A program made the translations under genes and the position numbers. This document shows positions 1 through 9,004 of a DNA stretch of 64,000 nt, piece after piece. How positions within the stretch are numbered: the stretch's first letter is position 1; the number at the start of each line of letters is the position of its first letter. Origin of the DNA: Flammeovirgaceae bacterium SG7u.111 (GTDB lineage Bacteria; Bacteroidota; Bacteroidia; Cytophagales; Flammeovirgaceae); assembly GCA_034044135.1 (NCBI GenBank), contig CP139021.1, positions 5,843,635 through 5,907,634 of the forward strand, read 5' to 3'. The notes under the pieces were generated by a model. The model saw only the letters and a program-made list of their open reading frames with translations, searched no databases and was not told where the DNA came from.

Positions 1-594
1 ATTATCAACGGCAACGTGATGGTAGATGTAAACTACTACTATAACTGGTACCAAGATTTTATGAACCAGATAGTGGTGGCATCTAAAGAGCCTAGCACAC
101 ACCAAGGGCAAACCTTGCCAGCAGGTACGCTTTTCGCCCCTTATATAAATGCAGAAGAAGAAATCACCTCGCAGGGTATAGGCCTAGGGGTTACCTACAA
201 ATTGCCAAAAGGCTTTACTTTCAATGGCAACTACAACTGGGCTAAAATGAAACTGAACGAAGATGAAGGAAGTGACTTCATTCCTGATTTCAATACTCCT
301 GAAAACAGGTTCTCACTCTCGTTGGCTAATAGAGATTTGGTAAAAAACCTTGGGTTCAACGTAAGCTACCGTTGGCAACAACAATTCTACTGGTGGAATA
401 CTTTTGGTGCAGGCAACATGCCATCGTATGACGTAGTGGACGCACAAGTTAGCTACAGGATAAAAAGTATCAAATCGATGATCAAGGTTGGGGGAAGTAA
501 TTTATTTGGTGGAGATTACCGTACCAGTATAGGCGCACCTTTTGTAGGCCAGATGTATTATATCTCTGTTACTTTCGACGAAGCAATGCGCTAG
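1..594 (+). CDS. TonB-dependent outer-membrane receptor, C-terminal end (partial)
   Basis: The reading frame is open from base 1, so the gene begins before the window and only about 197 C-terminal residues are seen. They alternate aromatic and polar residues in the manner of outer-membrane beta strands (for example VDVNYYYNWYQDF and FNVSYRWQQQFYWWN). The end, MYYISVTFDEAMR, resembles the closing strand of a TonB-dependent receptor barrel. No plug domain is visible because the N-terminus is missing. It lies 49 bp upstream of an SGNH-type lipoprotein on the same strand, so the two are probably co-transcribed. The substrate cannot be told from this piece. Another large barrel family is possible but less likely. 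Confidence 0.75.
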   Translation: MINGNVMVDVNYYYNWYQDFMNQIVVASKEPSTHQGQTLPAGTLFAPYINAEEEITSQGIGLGVTYKLPKGFTFNGNYNWAKMKLNEDEGSDFIPDFNTPENRFSLSLANRDLVKNLGFNVSYRWQQQFYWWNTFGAGNMPSYDVVDAQVSYRIKSIKSMIKVGGSNLFGGDYRTSIGAPFVGQMYYISVTFDEAMR

Positions 595-643
595 GCTTTA
601 CTCAACCCGACTTTTACACATTAAAAAAATTCAATATAGAAAA

Positions 644-2083
644 ATGAAAAGACTTATATATATAGTATTTGTCGCTGTCATCTCATTTCTGACAGCCTGC
701 GAAGACAATCTATTAAAAGATACGCCAGCTGTTCCTGCGCCACCACCAGATGTGCCAGCCACGCCGGGAAATGCAGATTTTACCACCGTAGTTTCATTAG
801 GAAACTCGCTTACTGCTGGCTATATGGACGGGGCTCTCTATGACCGAGGGCAAAACAACTCTTTCCCCAACCTTTTTTCTAAGCAATTGATGGAATTGAG
901 TGAAAATACCCTTACCGAGTTCAACCAGCCAGATATAAACGCCGAAAACGGCTATTTTGGCTTAGGCCCGGGTGGGATAATTTTAGGTAGGTTAAAGTTG
1001 AACGCAAGCTCACTTCCCGAGCCAATTATACCTGGAGATGCAGTAACTGCCTATGCTGGAGACAAAACGAAGCTCAACAACTTTGGCGTACCTGGCATTT
1101 TGCTAGGCCAAGCACTCACGCCAGATACGGGAAATCCTAACTCGCCCCTTTACAACCCCTTATATGCAAGGTTTGCTTCTGCTCCTGGCACCTCCACTAT
1201 TATAGGTGATGCTGTAGCTAGGCAACCATCGTTCTTTACCTTTTGGCTAGGAAGTAACGATGTATTGGGCTACGCCATTTCTGGTGCTACCAACGATGCT
1301 ATTTTTACCGATCCTGCTGCTTTTCAATTACAATATGGAGCTGCCATGCAAACATTGCTAGCTACAGGGGCAGATGGTGTAGTGGCAAATATTCCAGATG
1401 TAGTTGATATTCCTTTTTTCAAATTGGTGCCTTACAATGCTTTGGTATTGGATCAAGCTACAGCAGACCAACTGAACGACGGCTTTGCCCCTTTCAATGC
1501 TGGAGTTGATTTGTATAACTCAACACCTGGCTTGCCAGAAGAAATGAAAAGGTCAAAAGTAGCATTCCAAGCTGGTCCTAACAATTTTGTGATAGACGAC
1601 AAAGACCTGCCACAAGTGCCGGGCTTGCCAAGTATTCGCCATATAGATGCAACAGAGTTAGTGGGATTGACAGTACCCCAAGATTCTATTTCCATTTGGC
1701 TAGCGCAGGGAAAGGGCATTCCTGATAGGTACGTACTTACATCGCCTGAAATCACAAAAGTTTCGGAAAGAACAATTGAGCTAAACCAGATTATAGCGGG
1801 AATAGTAGCAGCAAATTCTGAAAAAGTAGCCCTAGTGGATATTTACAATATCTTCAAAGAATTAGCTGGCGCTGGTGTAACCCGGGAGTATGACGTAACT
1901 ATTTCGGCTGATGTTGCCCCGCCTTATGGAATGTTTTCACTTGATGGCGTACATCCTAATGCAAGAGGCTCAGCCTATGTTGCCAATAAGTTTATAGAGG
2001 CTATAAATGCTAAGTTTGGAAGTACAATAAAGTATGTTCCTTTGGAAAATTCTCCTATCAACGATTTTCCTCCTTCAAACTGA
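644..2083 (+). CDS. SGNH/GDSL-family hydrolase-like lipoprotein
   Basis: A 479-residue protein with a lipoprotein signal peptide (lipobox LTAC, Cys19) and a proline-rich linker at residues 28-41. The SGNH fold shows in block I, SLGNSLTAGY with the candidate nucleophile Ser55, in GSNDVLGY (block III) and in DGVHPN near the C-terminus, which holds the Asp/His pair of block V. The family contains esterases and lipases. The protein is probably anchored in the outer membrane, with substrate unknown. It follows the TonB receptor by 49 bp, a pairing that suggests the barrel imports or displays what the lipoprotein processes (inference). A strong terminator follows at 2106-2142. The start is the ATG directly before the basic MKR signal-peptide N-region. 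Confidence 0.82.
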   Translation: MKRLIYIVFVAVISFLTACEDNLLKDTPAVPAPPPDVPATPGNADFTTVVSLGNSLTAGYMDGALYDRGQNNSFPNLFSKQLMELSENTLTEFNQPDINAENGYFGLGPGGIILGRLKLNASSLPEPIIPGDAVTAYAGDKTKLNNFGVPGILLGQALTPDTGNPNSPLYNPLYARFASAPGTSTIIGDAVARQPSFFTFWLGSNDVLGYAISGATNDAIFTDPAAFQLQYGAAMQTLLATGADGVVANIPDVVDIPFFKLVPYNALVLDQATADQLNDGFAPFNAGVDLYNSTPGLPEEMKRSKVAFQAGPNNFVIDDKDLPQVPGLPSIRHIDATELVGLTVPQDSISIWLAQGKGIPDRYVLTSPEITKVSERTIELNQIIAGIVAANSEKVALVDIYNIFKELAGAGVTREYDVTISADVAPPYGMFSLDGVHPNARGSAYVANKFIEAINAKFGSTIKYVPLENSPINDFPPSN

Positions 2084-2105
2084 TCAAGAAAACTGACCCA
2101 GAATC

Positions 2106-2142
2106 AAAATGGCTTCAGAAGGTAATCTGAAGCCATTTTTTT
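2106..2142 (+). terminator. Intrinsic terminator after the SGNH lipoprotein gene
   Basis: Perfect 14-bp arms at 2106-2119 and 2126-2139 with a 6-nt loop, followed by a T run. It sits 23 bp after the stop codon and closes the receptor-lipoprotein unit. Confidence 0.9.
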
Positions 2143-2436
2143 ACGTTTTTACCCAACAAAAAGCCTAGTGCTTTCCCGAGGGTTTGGGCAAAGGCTAAAA
2201 GGACCTTCTCACTTTTATTTGTTAAAAAGCCAACCTTATTTGTCATATCCTTGTTAAACAACATAACAAGCTTTTGAATAGCCAACCAATCTATTCAAAA
2301 ATACCCCACAATCACAATCACTTCAACCATTCACTAACACCAACATTCCCAGTAGAACTTACTACCTTAGCACACAAACGCAAGCGACTCTTCAAAAAGA
2401 CTTAGACCATTTTTAATTTAGCCTTAGGTGCTTAAG
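2143..2436. other. Intergenic region with no gene seen
   Basis: About 290 bp between the terminator and the next start. No ORF, tRNA or repeat was recognised. A near-match to the -7 box, TACCTTAG at 2363-2370, could serve the next gene but has one mismatch and no clear -33 element. Confidence 0.5.
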
Positions 2437-2979
2437 ATGAAAAGAATTATACTTGTTGTCCTCTCGGTATCACTATTTGTAGTTACCCAAACTACTCAAG
2501 CCCAACGCTATACTAGCGATGAGCAATTTGAAGTAGCCTTTGGGCTGGGTTATTTGGACTTGCTCCATGCTGGTATGAAGTACAAGCTCACTCCTGTAAA
2601 TAAGATTGCAATGAGCTACGGAGGGCTCTTTAACTTGGGGAATAGTGAAAGAAAGCGTTCATCGATTACACTCGAACATCAATACCATTTTGGCAAGACG
2701 ACATTCCACAGCAAGTCTCCCATATTCTACTTTTCCCAAAAGCTCACCATGCTGAGAGACAACAACTCTACTTACAATACCCAAATGGTATACGTTACCC
2801 CTTCTATTGGCAAAAGCTTTTATGGTGATGGACCTTATGGAATAAATGTAGATATAGGCGTAATGGCAAAAATCCACGATTACGGAGAGTCTTTTGGAAA
2901 TATTCCAGAACAGCAAAACCGACCCAAATATCCAGCATTTTTCCCTGCTATTCGTTTTCAATTTTTCTTTAGCTTATAA
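2437..2979 (+). CDS. Predicted secreted outer-membrane beta-barrel protein, function unknown
   Basis: About 180 residues. The ATG at 2437 is preferred over an in-frame GTG at 2428 because MKRIILVVLSVSLF starts a normal signal peptide ending in TQAQ. The mature part has alternating aromatic/polar strands (VAFGLGYLDLLHAGMKYKL, QLTHQYHF-like stretches) and ends in an aromatic-rich strand, IRFQFFFSL, as in small barrels whose last residue is hydrophobic. I do not recognise a named family. The 3' end overlaps the convergent copper-ATPase gene by 11 bp, and no terminator separates them. Confidence 0.65.
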   Translation: MKRIILVVLSVSLFVVTQTTQAQRYTSDEQFEVAFGLGYLDLLHAGMKYKLTPVNKIAMSYGGLFNLGNSERKRSSITLEHQYHFGKTTFHSKSPIFYFSQKLTMLRDNNSTYNTQMVYVTPSIGKSFYGDGPYGINVDIGVMAKIHDYGESFGNIPEQQNRPKYPAFFPAIRFQFFFSL

Positions 2980-5377
2980 CCTTCATCTTCTTCCCATATA
3001 CATTCGTCACTAAGGTTACAAAACCAACTACCGAAACCGAACTTAGTGGCATAAGAATAGCGCAAACCAACGGTGTAAGAACACCCGTTACCGCAAAGCT
3101 CAACCCAACTATATTGTAGAGAAAAGAGAGCACATAGCTCATTTTCACCACCTTTACGCTACTGCCCGAAAAGCTGATAAACTTATCTAGCAAATGAAAC
3201 TTACCTGCTTCCAAAATGGCATCGCAGGCAGGGGAAAAATGATAAACATCATCGCTGATGGAAATCCCAACATCGCTGTTTCTCAAAGCCCCAGCATCGT
3301 TCAGCCCATCTCCTACCATCAACACTTTCTCGCCTCTATTTTTCAACTTGCTGATGTAATCAAGCTTATCTTGTGGTGATTGGTTAAAGTTCAATTGGTC
3401 TTTTTCGGTAAAAAAAGCAGAGAGTTTTTTCCGTTCTTTATCATTATCTCCTGAAAGCAAGTGCAAATTATATTCGCCCGAAAGTTTGCTTATAACCTCT
3501 TCAAAGCCTTTCCTATACGTATTGCTAAACACAAAGCAACCTTTCGGCTTCCTATCTATCGATACATATACTTTGCTACCTTGCTGTGAAACAGGTTCAC
3601 TTTCGGTGAAAAACTCTGATCCTACTTTAAACTGCACCCCTCCTACTGTAGCCAAAATCCCCTCGGAAGGAATTTCTTCAAAACTTTCGAGTTTGGGTGA
3701 GTGAACTTTACTTTCTAAATGCTTCGCCAAGGCTTGACTCAAAGGATGAGCCGAATTACCCACAACCGCTTTTATCTTGGCAATTTGTAACTCATTTAAT
3801 TTCGAACCCACATAAGTAATTTCTTGCTGCTGATTATCAGTTAGTGTCCCCGTTTTATCAAAAACGATGGTATTGATCTTCGATAAATTTTCAATAGCCT
3901 CCGTATTTTTTAGGAATAGCCCGTTTTTTCCCAACAGCCTCAAACTATTGCCAAAGGTGAACGGAATACTGAGCGCCAAGGCACACGGGCAAGCAACAAT
4001 CAGCACCGAAGTAACCGTGTTCACGATCATGCTGCTATCGGTAAAGTACCAAAAAACCGCCGTAAGCAAGCTAATGAGTAAAATGCTAATGGTAAAATAT
4101 TTCCCGACCGTAGCGGCAAGATTGGAAATTGCTGACGAACTTTCTTTCTTAAACACATCCTGATCCCAGAGCTGGGTAAGGTAACTTCCCTCCACAGCTT
4201 TGGTAATTTCTATCTCTATCCCCGTTCCTATTTGCCTTCCCCCAGCATAAAGCACATCGCCACTTCTCCTCGAAATAGGCTCCGACTCTCCCGTCACAAA
4301 ACTGTAATCGATATTCCCTTCGCCTCTGAGCAACACTGCATCGGCAGGAATAAGCTCGTGGTTTCTTATGCGAATCCTATCGCCTTTTTGGAGTTGCTTA
4401 ATAGGTACTGTTTCCTCTTTTGCTCCCAAAATCCGAGTAACGCCTATGGGAAAATACGATTCATAATCTCGGTCAAAAGAGAGGGCTTGGTAGGTTTTGT
4501 GTTGGTACCATTTCCCTATCAGAAGAAAGAAAACCAGACCTGCCAAAGAATCCATATAACCTGTCCCCGTATCGCTCAAAATCTCGAAGGCACTACGGAA
4601 AAACAGAGTGATAATTCCTAAGGAAATGGGCACATCTATATTGATATATTTCTCTTTTAAGCCTTTCCAAGCAGAAACAAAATAGTCGGTGCCAGCATAG
4701 AAAAAGATGGGTAAGGACAAAAGTAAGTTGAGGTAACCAAAAAATGAGCGAAACTCCTCGTCAATGTCATAACCTGCATCGAGGTAATCGGGCAAGCTAA
4801 GGAGCATGATATTCCCAAAGCAAAAACCCGCAACACCTAATTTTATATAAAAGCTTTTGTTGAAAGCCTGTTGCTTTTCCTTTTTTCCCGAAGCTAAATT
4901 GATTTCAGGTGCATAGCCAATCCTAGCCATCAGCTCCACCAACTGTCGCAGGCTTATATCTTCTTCCGAGTAGGTCAGCGTAGCCTGCTTTTTAGGAAAA
5001 TTCACTACCGACTGCCGTACGTGCGGGTTCAGTTTATGCAAATTTTCGAGCAGCCAAATGCAGGAGCTGCAATGGATATTGGGAATAAAAAAAGTCACTT
5101 TAGCTAATCTCCCATTGCTGAAGGAAAGCAATTGTGCCTTTATTTCTTCATTATCGAGGTAGGCAAACCTATCCCCAAAAGCATCTTTTTGCTGCTTTCC
5201 AGGGCTCTGCTCCAAGTCATAATATTCGCAAAGATCATTCCCTTGCAAAATCTCGTACACCGTTTTGCAACCCTCGCAGCAGAATACCTGATTATCGAAT
5301 TCTACAGGATGCGAATCGCAATCTTCTCCACAATGGTAGCATTGCTGCTTTTGATCTATATCAGCCAGTTTAGCCAA
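2969..5377 (-). CDS. ccoI: CcoI/FixI-type copper-translocating P1B ATPase
   Basis: An 802-residue heavy-metal P-type ATPase of the class that supplies copper for cbb3-type cytochrome oxidase. In order: a cysteine-rich N-terminal metal-binding region (C13, C16, C20, C33, C34, C37), an HMA-like domain with CSSC at 103-106, transmembrane helices, the actuator TGES motif, the CPC metal-transport motif in VACPCALAL, the phosphorylated Asp in DKTGTLT, an HP motif in SAHPLSQAL and the hinge GDGLNDAGAL. The 802-residue length and the N-terminal Cys cluster fit the CcoI group better than CopA. The ccoNOP/ccoS genes that often accompany it are absent here. The gene is convergent with the small barrel gene and overlaps it by 11 bp. 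CopA-like export is the alternative. Confidence 0.85.
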   Translation of the reverse strand: MAKLADIDQKQQCYHCGEDCDSHPVEFDNQVFCCEGCKTVYEILQGNDLCEYYDLEQSPGKQQKDAFGDRFAYLDNEEIKAQLLSFSNGRLAKVTFFIPNIHCSSCIWLLENLHKLNPHVRQSVVNFPKKQATLTYSEEDISLRQLVELMARIGYAPEINLASGKKEKQQAFNKSFYIKLGVAGFCFGNIMLLSLPDYLDAGYDIDEEFRSFFGYLNLLLSLPIFFYAGTDYFVSAWKGLKEKYINIDVPISLGIITLFFRSAFEILSDTGTGYMDSLAGLVFFLLIGKWYQHKTYQALSFDRDYESYFPIGVTRILGAKEETVPIKQLQKGDRIRIRNHELIPADAVLLRGEGNIDYSFVTGESEPISRRSGDVLYAGGRQIGTGIEIEITKAVEGSYLTQLWDQDVFKKESSSAISNLAATVGKYFTISILLISLLTAVFWYFTDSSMIVNTVTSVLIVACPCALALSIPFTFGNSLRLLGKNGLFLKNTEAIENLSKINTIVFDKTGTLTDNQQQEITYVGSKLNELQIAKIKAVVGNSAHPLSQALAKHLESKVHSPKLESFEEIPSEGILATVGGVQFKVGSEFFTESEPVSQQGSKVYVSIDRKPKGCFVFSNTYRKGFEEVISKLSGEYNLHLLSGDNDKERKKLSAFFTEKDQLNFNQSPQDKLDYISKLKNRGEKVLMVGDGLNDAGALRNSDVGISISDDVYHFSPACDAILEAGKFHLLDKFISFSGSSVKVVKMSYVLSFLYNIVGLSFAVTGVLTPLVCAILMPLSSVSVVGFVTLVTNVYGKKMKVIS

Positions 5378-5474
5378 ACCTTTACTTTAATTTTTAGATT
5401 AAAATCAAATTATTGAGTGCAATTTACACCCAAACCTCCGCACTTTATGAATAAATCAAAACAATCCCTATCCA

Positions 5475-5505
5475 AAAAAAATCCCCTTCAAGAGACTTGA
5501 AGGGG
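5475..5505 (-). terminator. Intrinsic terminator on the minus strand
   Basis: Perfect 10-bp stem (5483-5492 with 5496-5505), 3-nt loop. Read on the minus strand it is followed by a T-rich tract at 5474-5482. Confidence 0.8.
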
Positions 5506-5567
5506 TTCTAAAAAAATATATGTGTACTAATCTACTGGTCTAGGAAAAGGTAAAAGTGAATTATTAT
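5475..5567 (-). ncRNA. Candidate small RNA between a promoter and an intrinsic terminator
   Basis: On the minus strand a good Bacteroidota promoter (5572-5602) is followed by about 60 nt and then a perfect 10-bp hairpin with a U tract. The predicted transcript is about 90 nt. It contains no ATG-started ORF. The nearest minus-strand gene (copper ATPase) starts only at 5377, beyond the terminator, so this hairpin cannot be that gene's own terminator. It also does not end any plus-strand gene. It could be an independent small RNA or a short attenuated leader. The family was not recognised. Confidence 0.5.
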
Positions 5568-5571
5568 GTGA

Positions 5572-5602
5572 CAAAGGTACATGTCCCCAAGGTATACTCA
5601 CA
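5572..5602 (-). promoter_or_regulatory. Bacteroidota-type promoter for the candidate small RNA
   Basis: On the minus strand it reads TGTG-N19-TACCTTTG, close to the primary sigma consensus TTTG-N19-TAnnTTTG. The 12-mer TACCTTTGTCAC is identical to the -7 region of the cold-shock gene in this window (34167-34178), which supports it as a real promoter. Confidence 0.65.
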
Positions 5603-6011
5603 TGACTATTTCCCTTTAAAAAGATGATTAATATCAGTAATCGGGAACGTTCACAAATCTTATTTGCCTACACAAGCAACCTACATGTACCAAATTGTAT
5701 TTTAAAGAGAAAAAACAAACTTTCCTAAGAAATAAAACCTTAGGTAGGAACAATAAATCAAGAATAATAACCAACATTAATTGTCTAAACCCAAATTAGC
5801 ATTGTCTTAATAACAATTGTTAAAATATTTGAGAAAGGTAAGTTTTTAAGCTATTTTCAAATGTTTTAATAAAAACATCAACCATTCAACCCATTTTATT
5901 TTCCTATAGTTGAAGAAGAAAATGTGCTTATTAAAAGCAAACTTTAGATCACTGTCAAAAAAGTCAGAATTGTAACATTTTGACTTTTTCCAAAAACCTC
6001 TTTTTAACTAT

Positions 6012-6557
6012 TTGCTCAAAACTAGTGAAACATTGAACATCAAAGGCATCCATAGGATCAGTTCCAACAAAGGAATCCAAGCAATTATCGGATTCTTGCG
6101 ACAGGGCATTTCCCCAAAGAAACTTGCTCTTTCGGTCGCAATCGGGATCGCCCTTGGTTTTTTCCCTTTTCTGGGGCTTACTACCGTGTTCAGTGCCTTG
6201 GCGGCCATCACCCTCCGTCTCAATATGCCTACCATCCAGTTAGTCAATTACCTCATGTATCCTATCCAAATTGCCCTGTATATTCCGCTCATCAGCCTTG
6301 GCGACTTCATGTTCGATGCAGCACCCTTCCCTTTCACGCTAGGGCAAATTTTCGAGCAATTAGAAAAAGACTTATTCGGCACAATCAATACCCTTTGGCT
6401 CGCTAACTTGCGTGGAATTTTAGCTTGGCTGATCTTTTCTTTCCCAGTAGGCTTCTCTGCTTACCATATTTCCTTATTCCTTTTCAAGAAAGCACTACCC
6501 AAAACAAATTCCGATACCGAACCTCCTCTCAGCACAGCTAGCAGCTTGGCTGCCTAA
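6012..6557 (+). CDS. DUF2062-domain small membrane protein
   Basis: About 181 residues with the DUF2062 pattern: a short amphipathic N-terminal part, then a glycine-rich helix (VAIGIALGFFPFLGLTTV), the conserved NYLMYPIQIALYIPL segment, and a C-terminal hydrophobic segment near residue 145. Function is unknown. In other Bacteroidota such domains also occur fused to glycosyltransferases. There is no early in-frame ATG. The candidates are TTG at 6012 and TTG at 6033, so the exact start is unsure. The frame is closed upstream by a TAA at 5973. It stands alone, with repeat-like DNA behind it. Confidence 0.72.
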   Translation: MLKTSETLNIKGIHRISSNKGIQAIIGFLRQGISPKKLALSVAIGIALGFFPFLGLTTVFSALAAITLRLNMPTIQLVNYLMYPIQIALYIPLISLGDFMFDAAPFPFTLGQIFEQLEKDLFGTINTLWLANLRGILAWLIFSFPVGFSAYHISLFLFKKALPKTNSDTEPPLSTASSLAA

Positions 6558-6569
6558 ATCAATGGGTTC

Positions 6570-6629
6570 GCTCCGATGGAGCTTTGTGCAATCTAGCTTG
6601 TGCTACAAACAGGTCGCCCCTAGCGGGGC
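6570..6629. repeat. REP-like intergenic element with two palindromes
   Basis: Two short perfect hairpins 33 bp apart: GCTCC-GAT-GGAGC (6570-6582) and GCCCC-TAGC-GGGGC (6616-6629). The connecting sequence is GC-rich relative to its surroundings. The layout looks like a dispersed intergenic repeat of the kind common in Bacteroidota genomes. Copies elsewhere in the genome cannot be checked from this window. Confidence 0.45.
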
Positions 6630-6756
6630 TAAATACACAAGCCCAATGACGTCTGTCCTGTCTTCAATAGATCAAACCAGCAACTAGAAACCTGCAACCG
6701 GTAACTAATCAGCTTACATTACACTTAACCACTTCCTTTGTTTTGGTTTAAAACCC

Positions 6757-6764
6757 TATCTTTG
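6757..6764 (+). promoter_or_regulatory. Candidate -7 box before the radical SAM gene
   Basis: TATCTTTG matches TAnnTTTG. It lies inside the longest version of the ORF, so the true start is probably the TTG at 6780, with a leader of only about 10 nt. A TTTG lies 16 bp upstream, shorter than the usual spacing, so support is moderate. Confidence 0.4.
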
Positions 6765-6779
6765 GCACAAAAAAGTACT

Positions 6780-8972
6780 TTGAAAGATATTCTCCTTATT
6801 ACGCCTCCCTTCACGCAACTCAACACCCCCTACCCTGCTACGGCGTATTTGAAAGGCTTTTTGAACACGAAAAATATCAGCTCCTTCCAGCTTGACTTGG
6901 GAATTGAGGTGATTTTGGCACTTTTTTCTACGAAAACCCTGCCCTCTCTTTTTGAATTTGCCCAAAAGAACAATACCATCTCCTCTGAAAATGCCCAACG
7001 GATTTTTGCCCTCAGGGGGGAATACATCCAAACCATAGACGAAGTGATTGCTTTTTTGCAAGGGGAAAACCAGACGTTTGCTCGGCAAATTTGCTCCGAA
7101 AACTTCTTGCCTCAAGCTTCCCGCTTTGCCCAACTCGAAGACATGGAATGGGCTTTTGGCAACATGGGCATGCAGGACAAGGCAAAGCATCTTGCCACCT
7201 TGTACCTAGAAGATCTTTCCGATTTTATCATCGAATGTGTGGACGAGAACTTTGGGTTTAGCCGCTATGCGGAAAGGTTGGGGCGCAGTGCCAATTCCTT
7301 CGATGAGCTTTACGAGTACCTGCAAGGCGACCCGACCTACATCGACCAACTTACCTTGGCTCTGCTGGAAAAAAGCATGCAGGAACAACAGCCTAACTTG
7401 GCTTGCTTGTCCGTCCCTTTCCCAGGAAACTTATACAGTGCTTTTCGCTGTGCGCAGTTCATTAAAAAGCATTTTCCAAGTACCCAAATTTCCCTTGGCG
7501 GAGGTTTCCCCAACACCGAACTGCGTTCCATTTCCGACCCTCGAGTGTTTGAATTTTTCGATTTCATCACCCTCGACGATGGCGAGCTACCCATAGAACT
7601 GCTGCATGCTTTTGTGAAAAAAGAAATTGGGAAAGAGGAGCTAAAAAGAACGTTTTTGTTGGAAAATGAAGAAGTCGTTTACCACAATTCTTCCCAAAAA
7701 GCAGACTACAAGCAAAGCGAAGTCGGCACGCCCGATTACTCGGATTTGCCGCTCGATCGCTACATTTCGGTGATAGAAATAGCCAACCCTATGCACAGCT
7801 TGTGGAGCGATGGGCGATGGCTCAAACTCACCATGGCACACGGCTGCTACTGGGGGAAATGCACTTTTTGCGATGTTTCACTCGATTATATCCGCCTGTA
7901 CGAACCGATAGCCGCAGGTATTTTGGCAGACCGAGTGGAAGAACTGATAGAACAAACAGGGGAACGGGGCTTCCATTTTGTGGACGAAGCCGCTCCGCCT
8001 GCGCTCATGCGGGCTTTTGCCTTGGAAATTATCCGCAGGAAACTGACCATCACTTGGTGGACAAACATCCGCTTCGAAAAAAACTTTTCGGCAGACCTTT
8101 GCCGCTTACTCAAAACCTCGGGCTGTATAGCGGTTTCGGGTGGGCTAGAAGTCGCTTCGGACAGGTTGCTTGCGCTGATAAAAAAGGGCGTGACCGTGGA
8201 GCAAGTCGCCCAAGTGACCCGCAACTTTACCAAGGCGGGGATTATGGCGCACGCCTACCTCATGTACGGCTACCCCACCCAAACCGAGCAGGAAACGGTA
8301 GATAGCCTAGAAATGGTGCGGCAGATGTTCGAGCTCGGCATTTTGCAATCGGGATTTTGGCACCAGTTTGCCCTCACCGCCCACAGCCCTGTGGGCATCA
8401 GCCCCTCCGACTTCGGGATTATCCCGCAGGAAAAGGAAATCAGCTTCGCCAACAACGACGTGGAATTTGAGGACTCGACGGGAATAGACCATGGCAAATT
8501 CAGCTTTGGACTCAAAAAATCGCTATTCAACTACATGCATGAGGTTTGTTTTGAATTTCCTTTGCAGGAATGGTTTGACTTCCGCATCCCCAAAACCACG
8601 GTGGAAAAGGACTTTATTGTAAATAGCCTAGAAAGCGAAGAGGATTTTCTCCTCAAACCAAATGCGAAAATTGCTTGGCTAGGCGGAAAGCCTGTGGTGC
8701 AAGAATTCACCAAAACGAAAAGGGGAAACTCGTGGCAAGTTCTCCAGCTCGACTTCCATTCCAAAACCGATTCCTTCAACATTTCGGTGGAAAAGGAAAA
8801 AGGCGAATGGTTGCTGGAAATGCTGGAAAAAACAAGCGTTGCAGGAGGGACACTCCTCACTTTTGAAACCCTAAAAAATTCTTTTGAAGCTGCCCTCGAA
8901 GAAGATTTCGAACCTTTCTGGTACTCCAAACCGATTTACACGCTGCGGGAAGCGGGGCTTTTGGTGCTTTAG
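6780..8972 (+). CDS. Radical SAM protein with an N-terminal B12-binding-like domain and CX4CX2C motif
   Basis: About 730 residues. The N-terminal third resembles the Rossmann-like cobalamin-binding region of B12/radical SAM proteins (SLGGGFPNTEL, then FDFITLDDGELPI), but no DxHxxG cobalamin motif was seen. The radical SAM core begins near residue 350 with HGCYWGKCTFC. The three cysteines at about 356, 361 and 364 have CX4CX2C spacing instead of the usual CX3CX2C. Further signs of the core are VSGGLEVASDRLL and YLMYGYPTQTEQE. Substrate and reaction are unknown. The start chosen is TTG at 6780, because a candidate promoter lies inside the longer frame (TTG at 6738). Convergent with lpxK. Confidence 0.8.
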   Translation: MKDILLITPPFTQLNTPYPATAYLKGFLNTKNISSFQLDLGIEVILALFSTKTLPSLFEFAQKNNTISSENAQRIFALRGEYIQTIDEVIAFLQGENQTFARQICSENFLPQASRFAQLEDMEWAFGNMGMQDKAKHLATLYLEDLSDFIIECVDENFGFSRYAERLGRSANSFDELYEYLQGDPTYIDQLTLALLEKSMQEQQPNLACLSVPFPGNLYSAFRCAQFIKKHFPSTQISLGGGFPNTELRSISDPRVFEFFDFITLDDGELPIELLHAFVKKEIGKEELKRTFLLENEEVVYHNSSQKADYKQSEVGTPDYSDLPLDRYISVIEIANPMHSLWSDGRWLKLTMAHGCYWGKCTFCDVSLDYIRLYEPIAAGILADRVEELIEQTGERGFHFVDEAAPPALMRAFALEIIRRKLTITWWTNIRFEKNFSADLCRLLKTSGCIAVSGGLEVASDRLLALIKKGVTVEQVAQVTRNFTKAGIMAHAYLMYGYPTQTEQETVDSLEMVRQMFELGILQSGFWHQFALTAHSPVGISPSDFGIIPQEKEISFANNDVEFEDSTGIDHGKFSFGLKKSLFNYMHEVCFEFPLQEWFDFRIPKTTVEKDFIVNSLESEEDFLLKPNAKIAWLGGKPVVQEFTKTKRGNSWQVLQLDFHSKTDSFNISVEKEKGEWLLEMLEKTSVAGGTLLTFETLKNSFEAALEEDFEPFWYSKPIYTLREAGLLVL

Positions 8973-9004
8973 AGGTTAGAAGTTGGAGACTGCAGGTTAG
9001 AGAA

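Larger units (their letters stand above)
5378..6011. other. Long intergenic region holding a candidate small RNA on the minus strand
   Basis: A gap of 634 bp between the divergently placed copper ATPase (-) and DUF2062 gene (+). The only structure seen is a minus-strand promoter (5572-5602) and terminator (5475-5505) about 70 bp apart, annotated separately. The AT-rich rest (5610-5975) shows no ORF or clear repeat. Confidence 0.6.

Noticed and set aside
1453-1755. Minus-strand ORF inside the SGNH lipoprotein gene
   Set aside because: Entirely antisense to a gene with intact catalytic blocks; no features of its own.
4232-5416. Plus-strand ORFs inside the copper-ATPase gene
   Set aside because: They lie wholly opposite a well-recognised protein and show no independent features.
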